Below, piece by piece: positions 1 to 12,698 of a DNA stretch of 64,000 nucleotides. The notes beneath the pieces were generated by a model that searched no databases, was not told where the DNA came from, and saw only the letters and a program-made list of their open reading frames with translations. Positions within the stretch are counted from its first letter, which is position 1. Every line of letters begins with the position of its first letter. The DNA is from Amaurobius ferox (lineage: Eukaryota; Arthropoda; Arachnida; Araneae; Amaurobiidae), in the NCBI GenBank assembly GCA_951213105.1, contig OX578142.1, forward strand, positions 121,858,731 through 121,922,730. The letters run 5' to 3'. The translations under genes were made by a program, and so were the position numbers.

Positions 1-1040
1 TTCTATAACATGTAAAATTTTTGAAATAGACAAAAGCTATGCATTGCATTGCCTGTAAATAATATTTATTCTAATTTATACTGCATTATTCATTCCTATA
101 AACCTTCGAATACAGTCAATATTTAAATGACGAGTGATTAGTCCCATTTAGATAAGAAATATATATTTATATCCTTCTCAAACCGATTCCCATAACGCAC
201 CTAACAACTATTGACTCTTCTCTGATCATTCACTATTTTCTTATACATAACCTTTGATCATTCAATTATCTTTCAACATAGCATTCAGTAATCTATCTTT
301 GTATAAACTTCCCTTATGTTAAAATTTTAATAGCTTCCACTCTCATCAAAAATTTGCTGTTTCTTTTCATATGTACGAAATTTATTTTCGTAAACTTCAC
401 ATTACTATGCATATACTGTTTTATTTTATTCTATATTGCTTGCACACAGTTACTATTAGATAAATATTTAAATCGTTTCCGATCAACGTTTCTCAATAGT
501 TTTTCTCATCTCTGTCAGAGAATGGGTCTAGCTAGAGCTCCTCTACTACAGACTGACTTATCAAGCATATTGAAGCCCATAGGGTTCCATACTACAGTTA
601 CAGAAATTGTAAAATGAGTGTTTAAAATAAATATTTTATATAAAAAAAGAAGTTTCAATTAGAATATTATAGAATTTAGCTCGCACAAGTATGCTCCAGT
701 ACCGGGTATCCAATTATTTATTAGCCATTGTTTTCTTCTTTCTTCGTTTCTAGGAAAGCGAAATAGCCTAGAACCCTTTCTAGGATGATTAGAGCAGTTC
801 GGCGCAGAACAACTACCCATAATTATTTTAATTATACTTCCTAAAGTGAAAATAAGAATACAGTTAATGCTAATGGATTGCGCTTCCAGCTAGGGTGGGC
901 TTCAATATGCTTGATGAGTCAGCTCGTATATAGAGGAGCCTTAGGTCTAGCAGTGACGTCACAGCTCGCCCTGAAATGTTACCATGGGAAAATAGCGAAC
1001 GAGACAACCTGTTAATATTCTATTAACCTTGGAAGGAGCC
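1..1040. other. No gene seen
   Basis: AT-rich DNA. The 87-codon open frame at 354-617 has no recognisable motif and looks like chance. No transposon end, tandem repeat or splice-supported exon was found. Confidence 0.5.
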
Positions 1041-2451
1041 TACTTTTCATATATTTCTGAGATTGTAATGATGAATATTGAAGAAATTTGGACGAGAGCT
1101 ATTAATCAGAAGATTACGAAGTAGATACAAAGAGAGAAGTGAAAGCAGCGACAGGAAGAAGTATTGAAAATGTTTAAATTGTCAACATCAGAAGATGGTA
1201 GTTATAAATGCAGCATAAATGTTTTTGACCAACAAGCATTACCACAACTGGATTGTTCCATTTATAGACTTTCAACAAAAAACAAAAGATTCTTCAACAT
1301 ACAAAGTCAATGCAGAGCAAAGGTAGGACAACTGTGCTGCAATACTCCAATGTGCAAAGCAATACCAATGTTGGCATGTGAATGTGATAGATTGGGACCT
1401 CTTTACTTATAGACCACAGCAAACTGCGAAGAGAGAGGCAGAAGCTTCAAAAGCAACTTCAATTTAATACACAGCAAAATACAGTGGTGCTACAAGATGA
1501 TGGGAGAAAGGACAGAACTAGAAAGACAGTGTTAAAAATAGAAAACCTCATCTTATCAATGTCCTAGAAGAATATGTAGTTTTGTTAAAAGAGCCAAATT
1601 CTGAATACTTGGGTCATATCACACCTTTATCAGGGATGTTTTTGAGTATTAAAATCAGTATAATAAACTTTGTCTAATGTTGAGTTTGCAACAGATGGTT
1701 TGGTCACAGTAGGATGGGATGGAATCAATATAAATACTGGTTGGGAATGAGGGGGGTGTGTAATTCATCCATTTGAAATGAATTATAACAAGTCTTTTCA
1801 TTGGTTTGCCTTCTCCACACAAATTAACTTCCACTAAGGAACCTGCTAATCAACCTTATTGACATATGTAACACATGGTCTCCGCTCTTTCTCAGGATCA
1901 TTTGGTAATGAGACATGATTTACCAGTTCAAAAATATAACAGGATTGGGGGTAATGCATCGCCGAAAGTTGATGTGAAAAAAATTGAGCAATAACCAAAA
2001 ATGTTTCTATAAAATTGCTACAGCTGTTATGTCTGGCAATTGTAACCAAGAATTATAGATGATATGCAACCTGGATCAATGTCTCATTCAAGATGGCTGA
2101 CTACAAACAGCCGAATACTCCGTTTGTGCATTTCATCTATTGATCCATCTGAAAATCTTGGTAACTCTGACCCCATACATAATTAAAATTTACGCACCGA
2201 TTTGGTTCAAAACCAAAACCAAATCAGGATGCTCTGAAGGCCCTCAACATTTATGGAAAATGATTGTATTTAGTAGATATCTTCCTCCTAATATTGAAAA
2301 AGTAGTTGATGCTGTAATACAAAGAAATGCATTTTTTGCACACCTAGAGAGCTATACTCACTGACAAAGAAGCTAATATTAGACAGCTCGCTCTTTGTTA
2401 TGTGCTGAAGGCAAAGAACAGAAGGCATTCGATACTTCAGGGTACCACATT
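1041..2451 (+). pseudogene. Decayed coding sequence of unknown family, left part
   Basis: Protein-like segments with frameshifts can be read on the plus strand: KCSINVFDQQALPQLDCSIY near 1200 and WKMIVFSRYLPPNIEKVVDA near 2260. At 2360-2440 comes LTDKEANIRQLALCYVLKAK. The reading resumes after 4497, so a hAT element has interrupted one older sequence. I do not recognise the family; it may itself be a decayed transposon gene. Several stops and frame changes rule out an intact product. Confidence 0.4.
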
Positions 2452-3123
2452 CAGTGGCGGATTTTGGCCTCTTGTTTGGGGGGGGGGGGGGCGATTTTGT
2501 AGATCGAAATGTTCTCGGAGGTTTGTTCACTTAGGATTTTCTTAACGGCTTCCTATATACGGATATTTGACATTTTTGAAATAACTAGAACAAATTCGGA
2601 AGTTTATAGTGAGTTCTTTGCAGCTTATAAAATACGGTCTATCATTTTTTTTAAGACCAAAGCAAAACAATGAAGATTGGAAGAAAAAAACATTATGTGA
2701 CTATATAAGGAAACAAACTTTTTGTTGAAGTCGAAACAGGAAACTAAATTATATTCTGTATTAAGTTTACACAAAAGTATAAACAAGTAAGAGATTTCCA
2801 TGTGAGAAGATTAATACTGAATATTAACTAAATAAACACACATTTATATTCTATTCACTAAATATGTTTATCATACGATACAATACAAATAAATTTTATT
2901 TTTCTTAGATTGTGGTAGAAAAGGAGGATGAACATGAGTAAATGCAGTTAATATAGGTATTTATAAGCACTAAACATTGATTTACATTTTCCCATTTTTT
3001 TACATTTTTAGCTGCACAGGAATTAATAAATTTTTACGCGAAAAACATTACGTATAAACATCACGCAAAAACATTACGCAAAAACATCAAAAGAAAAGAC
3101 CAATGGTTTGATCGAGTTTACTA

Positions 3124-3676
3124 CCCCTGGCAAAAATTATGGAATCACTTCCATGTTATTTCAATGGGATACGAAGTTCAATGCTCTACAATTTTTGATG
3201 CCCTAAAAAGCCTTTTTGAGCGAAATTGAAGAACTTTAAAAACCTAACAAAATAAAAAATGTTTGAAAAATTTTGCACTTTTCATTATTTAATAATTCAC
3301 AACCAAAAAATGGGAAAAGAGCTGTAGGCTGAAAGAAAACACTCGTAAAAACTAATTTAGAATAATAAATTTGATCATATAAACATGAGGAGCTATATAT
3401 TAATGATTTTCCATGATCAAATTTATTATTCCAAATTAGTTTTTACGAGTTTTTTCTTTCAATCTCTAGCTTTTTTCCCATTTTTTGATCGTGAATTATT
3501 AAATAATGAAAAGTACAAAATTTTTCAAATATTTTTTGTTTTGTTAAGCATTTAAAGTTCTTCAATTTCGCTCAAACAGGGTTTTTCAGGGTATCCGTGC
3601 ATCAAAAGTTGTAGGGTATTGAACGTCGTATCCCATTGAAATAACATGGAAGTGATTCCATAATTTTTGCCAGGGG
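3124..3676. mobile_element. Tc1/mariner-type foldback element nested in the hAT element
   Basis: The two halves are long inverted repeats. The left starts CCCCTGGCAAAAATTATGG and the right is its complement ending GCCAGGGG, and both are flanked by TA (3122-3123, 3677-3678). The arms cover most of 553 bp and meet around 3400 near GATCAAATTTATTATTC. The TA target and TIR style suggest mobilisation by a Tc1/mariner transposase. No coding sequence of its own; small frames inside are chance. Confidence 0.8.
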
Positions 3677-3794
3677 TAGTACCTATAACACTATTCAAAT
3701 GTAATTGCCAATTCAACTTATTGTCGATCATTATTCTTAGCAGCCTTACGGAGTCCATCGCAAAAACCCTGGCACCTCCCAGGAAGAATCATCA

Positions 3795-4128
3795 TTATAA
3801 TATCAACTCAAGTCTTCTTGCTTTTTCTTTAGCAAATCGATCTAAAATTGTTACTGGTGAAATTGCGATATCATAATGCACATGCAACAAAGCCAATCCC
3901 ACTAGCAGATCTTCTCTGTGTTTCGAAGCCATGTCTTCAATCGTTTTAGTGCTGAGAAGCTACGTTCGGCGGTTGCTACAGTAATTGGTACTGCTACAAG
4001 AAATTTCAATAACACGTAGATCACATGGCACACTGCAGGATCACAGTTCTGTTGCTTCAAAAGCAGACTTGGGTACTTTGCCGGTATCGGTATTTTCTCG
4101 AATCCATTTGGTTCTCCAGTTAATCACC
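3795..4128 (-). pseudogene. hAT transposase C-terminal dimerisation region (frameshifted)
   Basis: Minus-strand translation gives VPITVATAERSFSALKRLKT followed by WLRNTE, the conserved hAT dimerisation motif. A frame change then leads into LLVGLALLHVHYDIAIS and DRFAKEKARRLELIL before TAA. Both halves are recognisable hAT C-terminus, separated by one frameshift, so the copy is dead. The upstream two thirds of the transposase are missing. Confidence 0.85.
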
Positions 4129-4497
4129 TCAACTTGAAGTGGACTGTTCATTTCTTCCACTCCCAGTTCGGCTATTCTGAGATACTTCTTGCTTAGTTCT
4201 GTCCAAGATGGGAGGAGTGACTGACTCTTCGTCCGTGTTGATTTTCGCTAAAAGAGTCGATGGTACAAAAACTTGTAAATATAAGGCATCCAGACATCCA
4301 GGCACAGACTTTTGACTTTCATTATGGGGGCGAGATTTCGTGGATAAGCTGAGGGAGGGAGAGCAAGCCCAAAGTATGTCCCTAATGATATATATATTTT
4401 TAATTTTATAATTTATTTGATAAAACATAGACGTTCGTCAGGCGTTTGGGGGGGGGGGGGCGATCGCCTCGATCGCCCCTCCTAAAATCCGCCACTG

Positions 4498-5160
4498 ACC
4501 ACATTGAACTTTGAAGCCAAAGAATAATATAAAATGATAAGTCATGAGAATTACACTAATTAAATTACACCTCTTTTGACAAGATCGGTAAGCTGAGACG
4601 AGATTATGAAATGTATTAATGAAGATCGGGTTCCAACGTTACCAAACATTCTATTTAACACTCAAAATGTTAAATGATGTGTTCGTTTAGTAACAGAAGC
4701 TTTTACAGCTGCTTGTGAAAATACTAGGGATGGATACATTCAATCCCAAAGAAAATCACTATCCATCAAAGAAGCTGATAATATTTTCAATGTTTTATCA
4801 AAACATTCCTATGTGTTCTTCCACTTAAAAATTACTCAAAGTATAAATAATTTTCATTATCACTGCCCATTGAATTGCGCTTTAATTACGTAAAAATTAA
4901 CCACTTTGCAATAAATCAAATTTTCTTTGAATTTCATTCTGAGTGTGGTATCTCAAGATATCAGTGTAGGTTATTGCATTTTTTTTTCACGAATATTGAT
5001 TAGAATGAGCAACTATTTAAAATCCAAGCTTAAGGATTTTAAAAAATCTGAACGAATGGCAATTTTTAGCACATGTGATATTTCACTGATTTTTCAGTTC
5101 TTCAAGGTCCCTGTGACACTTCAAAATATTACCAGAATTTAAAACTCCCTTAGAATGTCG
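4498..5160 (+). pseudogene. Decayed coding sequence of unknown family, right part
   Basis: Directly after the hAT target duplication the plus strand reads TLNFEAKE and, after frame changes, MKCINEDRVPTLPNILFNTQ, then CVRLVTEAFTAACENTRDGY followed by IQSQRKS. This continues the segment broken at 2451. Further weak protein-like reading occurs to about 5640. The product is not identified. Confidence 0.4.
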
Positions 5161-6076
5161 TTAACAATATAGAGTATCAATTTTTCTGCACCCAAGCTAA
5201 ATATTATAAAAAAAATCAAATTTCACTCAACCCCTAATGAGGAGGTAATAAATTTTAGACCCATTTCAAATTTTACAATTTCTTGAACAAAATGTATACT
5301 GCATATGGCAATTTGCAACCTTCGCTGGTTAAATATCAGAAAATGTCTGGAGCACATTTTTACTATTTAGAAAGCACTACTCTTATTTCTTAAATCCAAA
5401 GAAGTCTGACACAACATCTTCAAAACCAGATACAAGATTTCACCTTTTTTATCTAATCTTGCATTTTTAATGGATATGGCCGATCAATTGAACTTAAAAC
5501 TGCAGAACAAGCAACAAGATATTTGGCAACTTATATGGACATGTGAATGACTTTACAAGTAAATTGAAGCATTTTAAATCAACATTGGCCAACACAATAA
5601 TTTACTTTTCTTCCAAAATTGCAGTGAACATTATATGAAGAAATAAAGAATTTTGAGGGAATCTAGTTTTCATCTCATATAAAGTACATTAAACATGGAC
5701 CCCCTCAAATTACCTGAAGTTGGACAGGGGAGTAATAAGAAAGGTCAGGGAAAGTCCCCCATACATAGAAATCCTATTCAACACACTGCTTAAAACAGTG
5801 TGTTGAAGTGTGATTCTTCAATATGAAATAATCAATATTCTAAAATATTTTTTATAATGACATATGCCTTCATTTCAATAAATCATGTACTAGTGATAGA
5901 AATACAAATTCTGACTTTTGCTATTAGTATTTGGATTGATTTGGTGCTCTATGCTTATTCTGTCACATGGGGACTAAATTAACTAGGACCTGTATTCTGC
6001 TGGTTCAATTAAAAAGTTTCTATCAGTTAGTTAAAATGGGATACCTGTTCAACTGCATGCTAACATAAACAATGTT
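5161..6076. other. No gene seen; short hairpin near 5780
   Basis: AT-rich DNA, possibly more of the decayed sequence upstream. A small hairpin CAACACACTG/CAGTGTGTTG lies at about 5779-5808. No intact reading frame. Confidence 0.4.
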
Positions 6077-6084
6077 GAGATAAG

Positions 6085-8752
6085 CAGGGCCCTCGCTAAG
6101 GGGGGGGACAGGGGGGGAGTCTCCCCCCCGAATGTTGAGAAATCCCTGTACAGTTGGCAAAATCAAGATCCAAGTTGGCAGACTTGGTACATTTTAGATA
6201 AAATGATGGATGATATTTTATCATGATATACACTCCAAAGATCCATATAAATGAAATATGGATAAAAAAAAGGCTTTATTGTGTTTAACTTATTTTACAT
6301 AGACACGTATTCGTCTTTGCTTCAGGCAAGACCACCTTTCTACAGCATCTTCCAAGTTGATTTCGTTTCCAAAGTCTGCTTCGCACTTCAAAAGCATGAA
6401 GCTGTTAAGCTTCATGTTTGTCATTGTTGTTCTCAAGGAACATTTCACAATATTTAGCTAAATGAAGGCTCTTTCATTTGTGCTGACTCCATAACCGTCT
6501 GTTAAAGTCAATTGGCACATTTTGAAAGCCAGCTTTAAAGCATTTTTGCATTGAACCATTACGTTCTTCAATGTTTCCATTGATAGTATATGTATGTTCC
6601 TCCTTGCATATGTTAACGAAGACTTCTAACTCACTTTGTAGAGCCTGCATATGAGACCTAGTAGCTGGAGGGAACATCGTAACAGCCTCTTCAATTGCTT
6701 CGATTGTCAGATTATCCTTGTTCAAGGGAAAGTTGAAAATTGAATATAGTGGAGAAATAGTTGTCTTCATAGCAACCACGTTGTCTTTAAGGTCTCTTCA
6801 TAGTGTATCAAGGACAGCCTTGAACTCTTTTCTATAGCATTGTTTTAGGTCTATGTTTACTTCATTTTCAGCATACTCTTCAATCCTTCTCGGCCTCATT
6901 CGTCTTCTATGGTGCAGTTGAGAGTCATGTGCAGGATCAACTTTAATGTTTCCAACACATGTTTCCGCACTTGTGATCAAGTTGTCCATTTCTGTGGTGT
7001 TAATATTAATCTTCTCCAAAATTATTACGGTGTTTTCGACTGTTCAACTGTAATACAATCAATCAAATTCAGATCAGGGCTTTTCAAAGTTTCTGTCAAA
7101 TTCTTCATTTTATACATAATGTTTTTCATAAAAAACAAGATAACAATAAAATCAAATGATTTCATCTTTTTGCATAACCCATGCGCTTTTGCTTTTGTAG
7201 CACAATCTAATTCCTGTTGTGTGGAAATTTCTTCTAATACAGATAGGATAGGTGCAAATGATGTGTTTACAGCTTTTCTAGTCTCTGCTCTGGCTGTCCA
7301 CCTAGTACTAGACATATTTCTCAAAAGAAGGGCATACTTCACTTCTTTGATCTTATTCCTCAACTGTCGGAAACGGTTAGTACTTGAATTGAAGAAAACA
7401 TACAATGCTTCAAGTGCGTCGAATAAGTCTCTAATAATAATGCTGATACTGCAGCTGTGTTCTACGTCTGTGATCTTGGCATGGAATGTATGGTATATTA
7501 TGCCCTATGATTTCTGAGAGTTTCTTTTGTGCTCCATTAAACTGTCCTGACATTGAACTTGCAAAATCATACGACTGAAAAGCCAATGAGGGTGTGTCAA
7601 TTTCTTTCTTTCTTAAAGTCTCATAAATTTACTTTGTCATTCCAATACCTGTTTTTCAGCACATTCAGAAACGTCTAGCAAGCGTTCTCTTGGTTTGCAG
7701 TTTTCATCGACAGTACGGACAACAATCGAAAGCATATCCTTTTGTGAACTGTCAGGTGTGGTATCAGCCATCACTGAGAAAAAATCACAGCTCTTAATCT
7801 CCTTAACAATTTTTTTTTCTATTTCTTCAGCAACGAGCTCATTTTGTAACTCAGGACTCATGTAACTCACGTGGTACCGCCATAATTCTCTTTCATCAAA
7901 CCACGTTTTCAAGATGTGGTTATATTTTGAGATCAGCGATATTATTTGTACAAAATTACCATCATTTGATCCTGATCCTTGAAATGCTATCCCTTGACGT
8001 CCTAGGGTCCTGCATGTGTCGAGCAAGATTCTCACTACTTCTCTGTTTTGAAACTGTACTCTTTCATTTTCTATCAGAGCTAATCTCTTGGTTTGATCAA
8101 GAAGTACATCAATGTGCCGCTCCTTTATTAAAAAGTTACAATAGTTGTGGAGTGCTGATCTTTGTGCAATAGATGAAAAGTGAGTTTGTAACTTTCCCAG
8201 CTTTTGCTTCTCATTTGCCCCCAATTTCTCACTCCAATCTTCGACCATGCATCTTCACTCTTCTCTTGACCTACTCCATGAGGAAACAGAAAGCACACAA
8301 AGCAGTATGCACAATCTTTAATTGTACTGTATTCTAAGTACTGAAATTCTTTATACCAATGGGGATTGAATCTGTCTTTACCATCACTTGGAAAGGATGC
8401 CAAAATTGGTTGATAAGGCCCTAATTTGATCAAATAGTTTTTCTGATTATCTGTCAAATCTGAGGATCAAATTAGGGTTACAGTAATTTTTTTTCTCTTT
8501 TGGCAATTTCATAATACAGAATTATGCAAAAAAAAAACCCTTTAAGATATTTGAGTATTGAGAGACATTATGGATACATTAATCATACTGATATATCGAT
8601 GAATGAAATATCGATATAAAATGTGTTATCGGTGAAAAAAAAAAAAAAAAAAAAACCTCCCTAGACTTTACTTAAGTTGGTAAAAATCATTACTTGACTT
8701 GGCAATTTTATCGGCTCTCCCCCCCCAATGATAAGTCTTAGCGAGGGCCCTG
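6085..8752 (-). mobile_element. Near full-length hAT transposon with perfect 8-bp target duplication
   Basis: Starts CAGGGCCCTCGCTAAG and ends CTTAGCGAGGGCCCTG, a perfect 16-bp terminal inverted repeat. The target duplication GAGATAAG is present on both sides (6077-6084 and 8753-8760) without mismatch. It contains a broken transposase on the minus strand running almost from end to end. The intact duplication shows the flanks have not been rearranged since insertion. Confidence 0.95.
6295..8454 (-). pseudogene. hAT transposase, TTF-type finger plus DUF4371 (ZMYM1-like), inactivated
   Basis: Read from 8454 downward in several frames. A TTF-like zinc-binding region (WYKEFQYLEYSTIKDCAYCF) comes first, then a DUF4371 region with GIAFQGSGSNDGNF, CDFFSVMADTTPDSSQKD and LSIVVRTVDEN. 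Around 7530-7590 is QSYDFASSMSGQFNGAQKKL, a conserved segment of the catalytic fold, then RNMSSTRWTARAE. The C-terminus is MLLKCEADFGNEINLEDAVE and a terminal TAA at 6295-6297. At least four frame changes or stops break it. Proteins of this kind are often annotated as zinc finger MYM-type protein 1-like, but the TIRs show it is a transposon. Confidence 0.9.
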
Positions 8753-8770
8753 GAGATAAGTGTTTCCAGA

Positions 8771-8948
8771 GTACTTTAACCAGATCAATCCCCATATACC
8801 CCCCTACTTCAAGGCACAGATTAATCTCTACCAGAAATTATTCTGTTTCTTGAATCTCACAGATTTACCTCTCTATCAGAATTATGCAAAGACACATCCT
8901 GGCTACAGACAGAAATTTCCATTCCGTAGTTTCTATTTCAATAAATAA
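8771..8948 (+). CDS. Possible terminal exon or gene fragment, unknown product
   Basis: From a possible acceptor TGTTTCCAG the plus strand encodes EYFNQINPHIPPYFKAQINL, continues YQKLFCFLNLTDLPLYQNYA and ends FPFRSFYFNK before TAA. The composition is more protein-like than nearby chance frames, and AATAAA overlaps the stop. The hAT element inserted just upstream. No upstream exon was found and the family is not recognised; it could be a fragment of the older decayed sequence on the other side of the hAT. Confidence 0.25.
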
Positions 8949-9453
8949 TAATCTGATTTTGTATTTTTTACATAACATTTTAACAGAAATTATGTTAGAT
9001 TTTCTTATTATTTTTATTAAATTTTGTGTCAGTATTCACACGTATGCATTAAAACAGATAAATATGTTGGATACAGTGAACCATTTTATTTAGTCCTTGG
9101 ATGCTCTGTAGATGATGAAGCTGATCTAAAAACAAACTTCCAAACTTTGATGAATCTTCGTTGTCATAAGTTTTTATTGCTGGTTAAGTTTTGCTTCTGA
9201 TTCAAAGTATTTATGGATACAATGGCTAAAGTACTAAACATTCAGCTACAGGTGGGCTGTCATTCTGAATAACTATGAATACACTAGAATGCACCATTAA
9301 TTTGTCAATGGTCTTTTTTGCTAAAGAAAATACATGTGCTAAAATTTTACCTAGCCCTGCTCAAAGACTTTTTCTATTGTTGAATTGATCCCATCCCAGT
9401 CTTTGTTTTTATTTCAAATATGTGGAAAACTATGTAGCTGAAAAACTTTTGTG

Positions 9454-9791
<338 letters not shown>

Positions 9792-9976
9792 CTGTTAAAA
9801 CTTTCCGTTCACATTCACTCAGTTCATTCCGATTTCCATTCACTTTGACAGGGATTTTTGTGTAATGGGGCTGTACGTTCAGTTGGCAAGCATACGTGGC
9901 TACAATACATGTAAGTTTATCTTTCTGTTTTTTTAATTTTTATGGATTATATTCTTATTATTATTTCCATTAGCCA

Positions 9977-9978
<2 letters not shown>

Positions 9979-10021
<43 letters not shown>
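9979..10021. repeat. (TA)n microsatellite
   Basis: A second TA tract of about 43 bases, in a segment whose flanks resemble each other (tttctgttttttaatt occurs on both sides at about 9924 and 10034). Confidence 0.85.
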
Positions 10022-10027
<6 letters not shown>

Positions 10028-10310
10028 GTTTATATTTCTGTTTTTTAATTCTTACGGATTATATTATTATTATTCTTTCCATTAGCTAATAGACAGTTCC
10101 AATGGGGTCTATAGTTAAATACTATCGCCATTGTCAGAAACTGGCAATACTTTCGGTTTTAATTCGGATTTTATATGGATGTCCTGAAGAGTGTATAATT
10201 CCGAATTAACCATTATTTTTTATGTAGTTTCAACTGATTGTTATCCATGTCTTGACCTTTTAGCTTGAGCTAATTGTTAATGCCTTTTCTTATTTTTGCC
10301 ATGTTTGCTC

Positions 10311-10413
10311 TTTCATATTTTAATATATTTCCTATATCCTATTTCATATTTTAATTTATTTCCTATTTCATATTTTAATATATTTCCTATTTCATATTTT
10401 AATATATTTCCTA
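10311..10413 (+). repeat. Short tandem repeat, 24-31 bp unit
   Basis: Four copies of TTTCATATTTTAATATATTT with CCTA, at 10311, 10342, 10366 and 10390. Spacing is 31, 24 and 24 bases. Confidence 0.8.
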
Positions 10414-10599
10414 TATTTTTATATATCTATTTAATAATGATTTTTGTATACTATTATTTCCCTCATCCCCTTTTTCCATTATAGCGATAAGTTACATACT
10501 ATTTTTATCCTTAGTCTTGGTCTATAGTTACTTATTTGTAACGGATTTGCTAGAGATGGGTTTTCTGTACTAACTGTAGTTTATGCATATTTTTCGATT

Positions 10600-10632
<33 letters not shown>

Positions 10633-11413
10633 CCAGGTGGCCATAAAATAACGTGAGGCTTTTAGAGCCCTCTAGCGAGCTATACTTATTGGACGAAACG
10701 TAACAAAATTCGGTGGGCTTGCACAGTGGAACATGCGGTTTCGACTTCTAAACAGAAAATTAATTCCAAAAGTCACCTCCAGGGGGAATTTTGGCTCTGC
10801 AAAAGTGAAATAGTGTGAACAATGAATGAGTAAATACCAAATGAGACAGTACACATCAATTTTGCTAACAATGCATGACAACGTTTATTGTTAATTACAA
10901 ATGAGGTTCAATATGACCACCATTGTGATGTTCCAAGAACTGCATGCGTTGCACGACATTTTCCACCGGTAGTTTCAAATCGTTGAATCAAGTTTCGTAA
11001 GTTTGTTAAGCTCATCGGTCCTCGTCGTAACTTCTTCAACCGCCGAAATTCAAAGGTCAGCATGGACATTCTCGGTCCGCTGATAGTACAGCTTGACTAA
11101 CAAAGCGCGGCCACGTAAGGTAAGAGCCATCGAAGGGTATAGGTAGTTCGCCTCCGAATGATGAGCATTTTCCTAGCCTTTCCTTTTATCCACATGATCG
11201 CTACACGGAATGCGATTATGCAATTGTGCATTTTACTCGGTAAACAGAGCCAAAATTTCCCCTGGAGGCGACATTTGAAACTAAGTTTTTCTTTTTAGAA
11301 ATCGAAACTGTATGTTCCACTGTGTACGCCCACCGAATTTTGTTATGTTTCGCCCAATACATTACTCACTAGAGGCCTCTGAACACCTCACGTTATTTTG
11401 TGGCCACCCAGTA
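10633..11413 (-). mobile_element. Deleted Tc1/mariner element with inverted termini
   Basis: Left end CCAGGTGGCCATAAAATAAC and right end GTTATTTTGTGGCCACC are inverted repeats next to TA. Further inward, TTCGGTGGGCTTGCACAGTG at about 10710 has a complementary counterpart near 11320. A minus-strand reading ends FLEHHNGGHIEPHL then TAA near 10900, the typical C-terminus of one arthropod Tc1/mariner transposase group. Most of the transposase is deleted. Confidence 0.75.
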
Positions 11414-11920
11414 TATATATATATGTATATTATATTTGATCACCCTGTATCATAAAAAGCTAGAAATGATTTGTAACTTTCACAAAATAGTTAACTAGCT
11501 TTGTTCAATGTGTATAAGCATTTTCTTAAAACAAAAACGTATATTCATGAAGATATAAACGTTTCTTAAAAGAAAAAACTAAATTTTGTTACATGTTTTT
11601 TGCTTATAATATCCATAGGTGTCAATCAAATTTCACGAAACTTACAGAATATTTGTCAACGTCCAAGAAAAACATTATACTTCAATTGAAAATTAAAACA
11701 TTGAATATACGATATAAGCATTTGAAGAAACTAAGTTTTTACTGCGCAGGCGCGAAACATATCAATAGTTTTCTTTAATGATTTTGTAGTGAATACTGTA
11801 GGGCAACTTCTATAAAAAAAAATCCACTGGAATATCATGAAAATGCACAAAGATATCGACGATATAGTGATCAGTTTTTCTCTGACTCTCTGGAAGCACC
11901 TGGATAATAAGGAGGTTTAA

Positions 11921-12679
11921 GGGTGAGCGTCAGTAAATTTTCTGCCCTATCCGCGCTTTGTTAACTTTCGCGGCACACATATTTCGCCGAAATTCTGCTC
12001 AAACAGTTGCAAAATATTTTCTGAAAGATAAAATGCAATGCTTAAATTATATTAAAACTAAATTTAATGCCTCAAAAAACATAGAATATATTTTTTATTT
12101 TAATCCAAAATATTTTTGGTGCTGCCATCTGTTGTCGTAATTTAATTCATACCGATTATTTTTATTTTTTAATGAACATTTTTAAATATCTATTCCTTCT
12201 AATACAGTGTTAAATACAACAACAGATCATATATAATAATGCCACAATCACGGAAAGGTAATTTATAATTCTATAAATTTGATAAGGGATCTGAATGTAC
12301 ATCACTGAGGACTGCAGTTTTGTCTTCAAGTCCAAGTTCAATTACGTTTCCGTGATTATGTCATTATATATGATCTATTGTTGTATTTAATAGCGTATTA
12401 GAAGGAATAGACATTTAAAAATGTTCATTAAAAAATAAAAATAGTCGGTATGAATTAAATTACGACAACAGATGGCAGCACCAAAAATATTTTAAATTAA
12501 AATAAAACATATATTCTATGTTTTATTGGGTATTAAATTTAGTTTTAATATAATCTAAGCATAGCATTTTATCTATAAGAAAATATTTCGCAACTGTTTG
12601 AGCAGAATTTCGGCGAAATATGTGTGCCGCGAAAGTTAACAAAGCGCGGATAGGGCAGAAGATTTACTGACGCTCACCC
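11921..12679. mobile_element. Foldback MITE with TTAA target sites (piggyBac-like)
   Basis: TTAA lies directly outside both ends (11917-11920, 12680-12683). The termini are GGGTGAGCGTCAGTAAATTT and its near-complement ending GACGCTCACCC. The arms are about 330 bases each with few differences, meeting around 12290. TTAA targets and GGG/CCC ends suggest piggyBac transposase in trans; no coding sequence is present. Confidence 0.8.
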
Positions 12680-12698
12680 TTAAGCAAATTGACATTTT

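Larger units (their letters stand above)
2452..4497 (-). mobile_element. hAT-type DNA transposon with 8-bp target duplication
   Basis: The element begins CAGTGGCGGATTTTGG and ends CCTAAAATCCGCCACTG, matching terminal inverted repeats of hAT type. The direct repeat ACCACATT flanks it at 2444-2451 and 4498-4505, the 8-bp target duplication expected of hAT insertion. Long G runs follow or precede both termini. Inside are a transposase C-terminus on the minus strand and a nested foldback at 3124-3676. It is internally deleted and unable to encode a full transposase. Confidence 0.9.

Noticed and set aside
6909..7517. 202-codon plus-strand frame as a membrane protein gene
   Set aside because: It lies antisense to the hAT transposase at 6295-8454, which explains the sequence.
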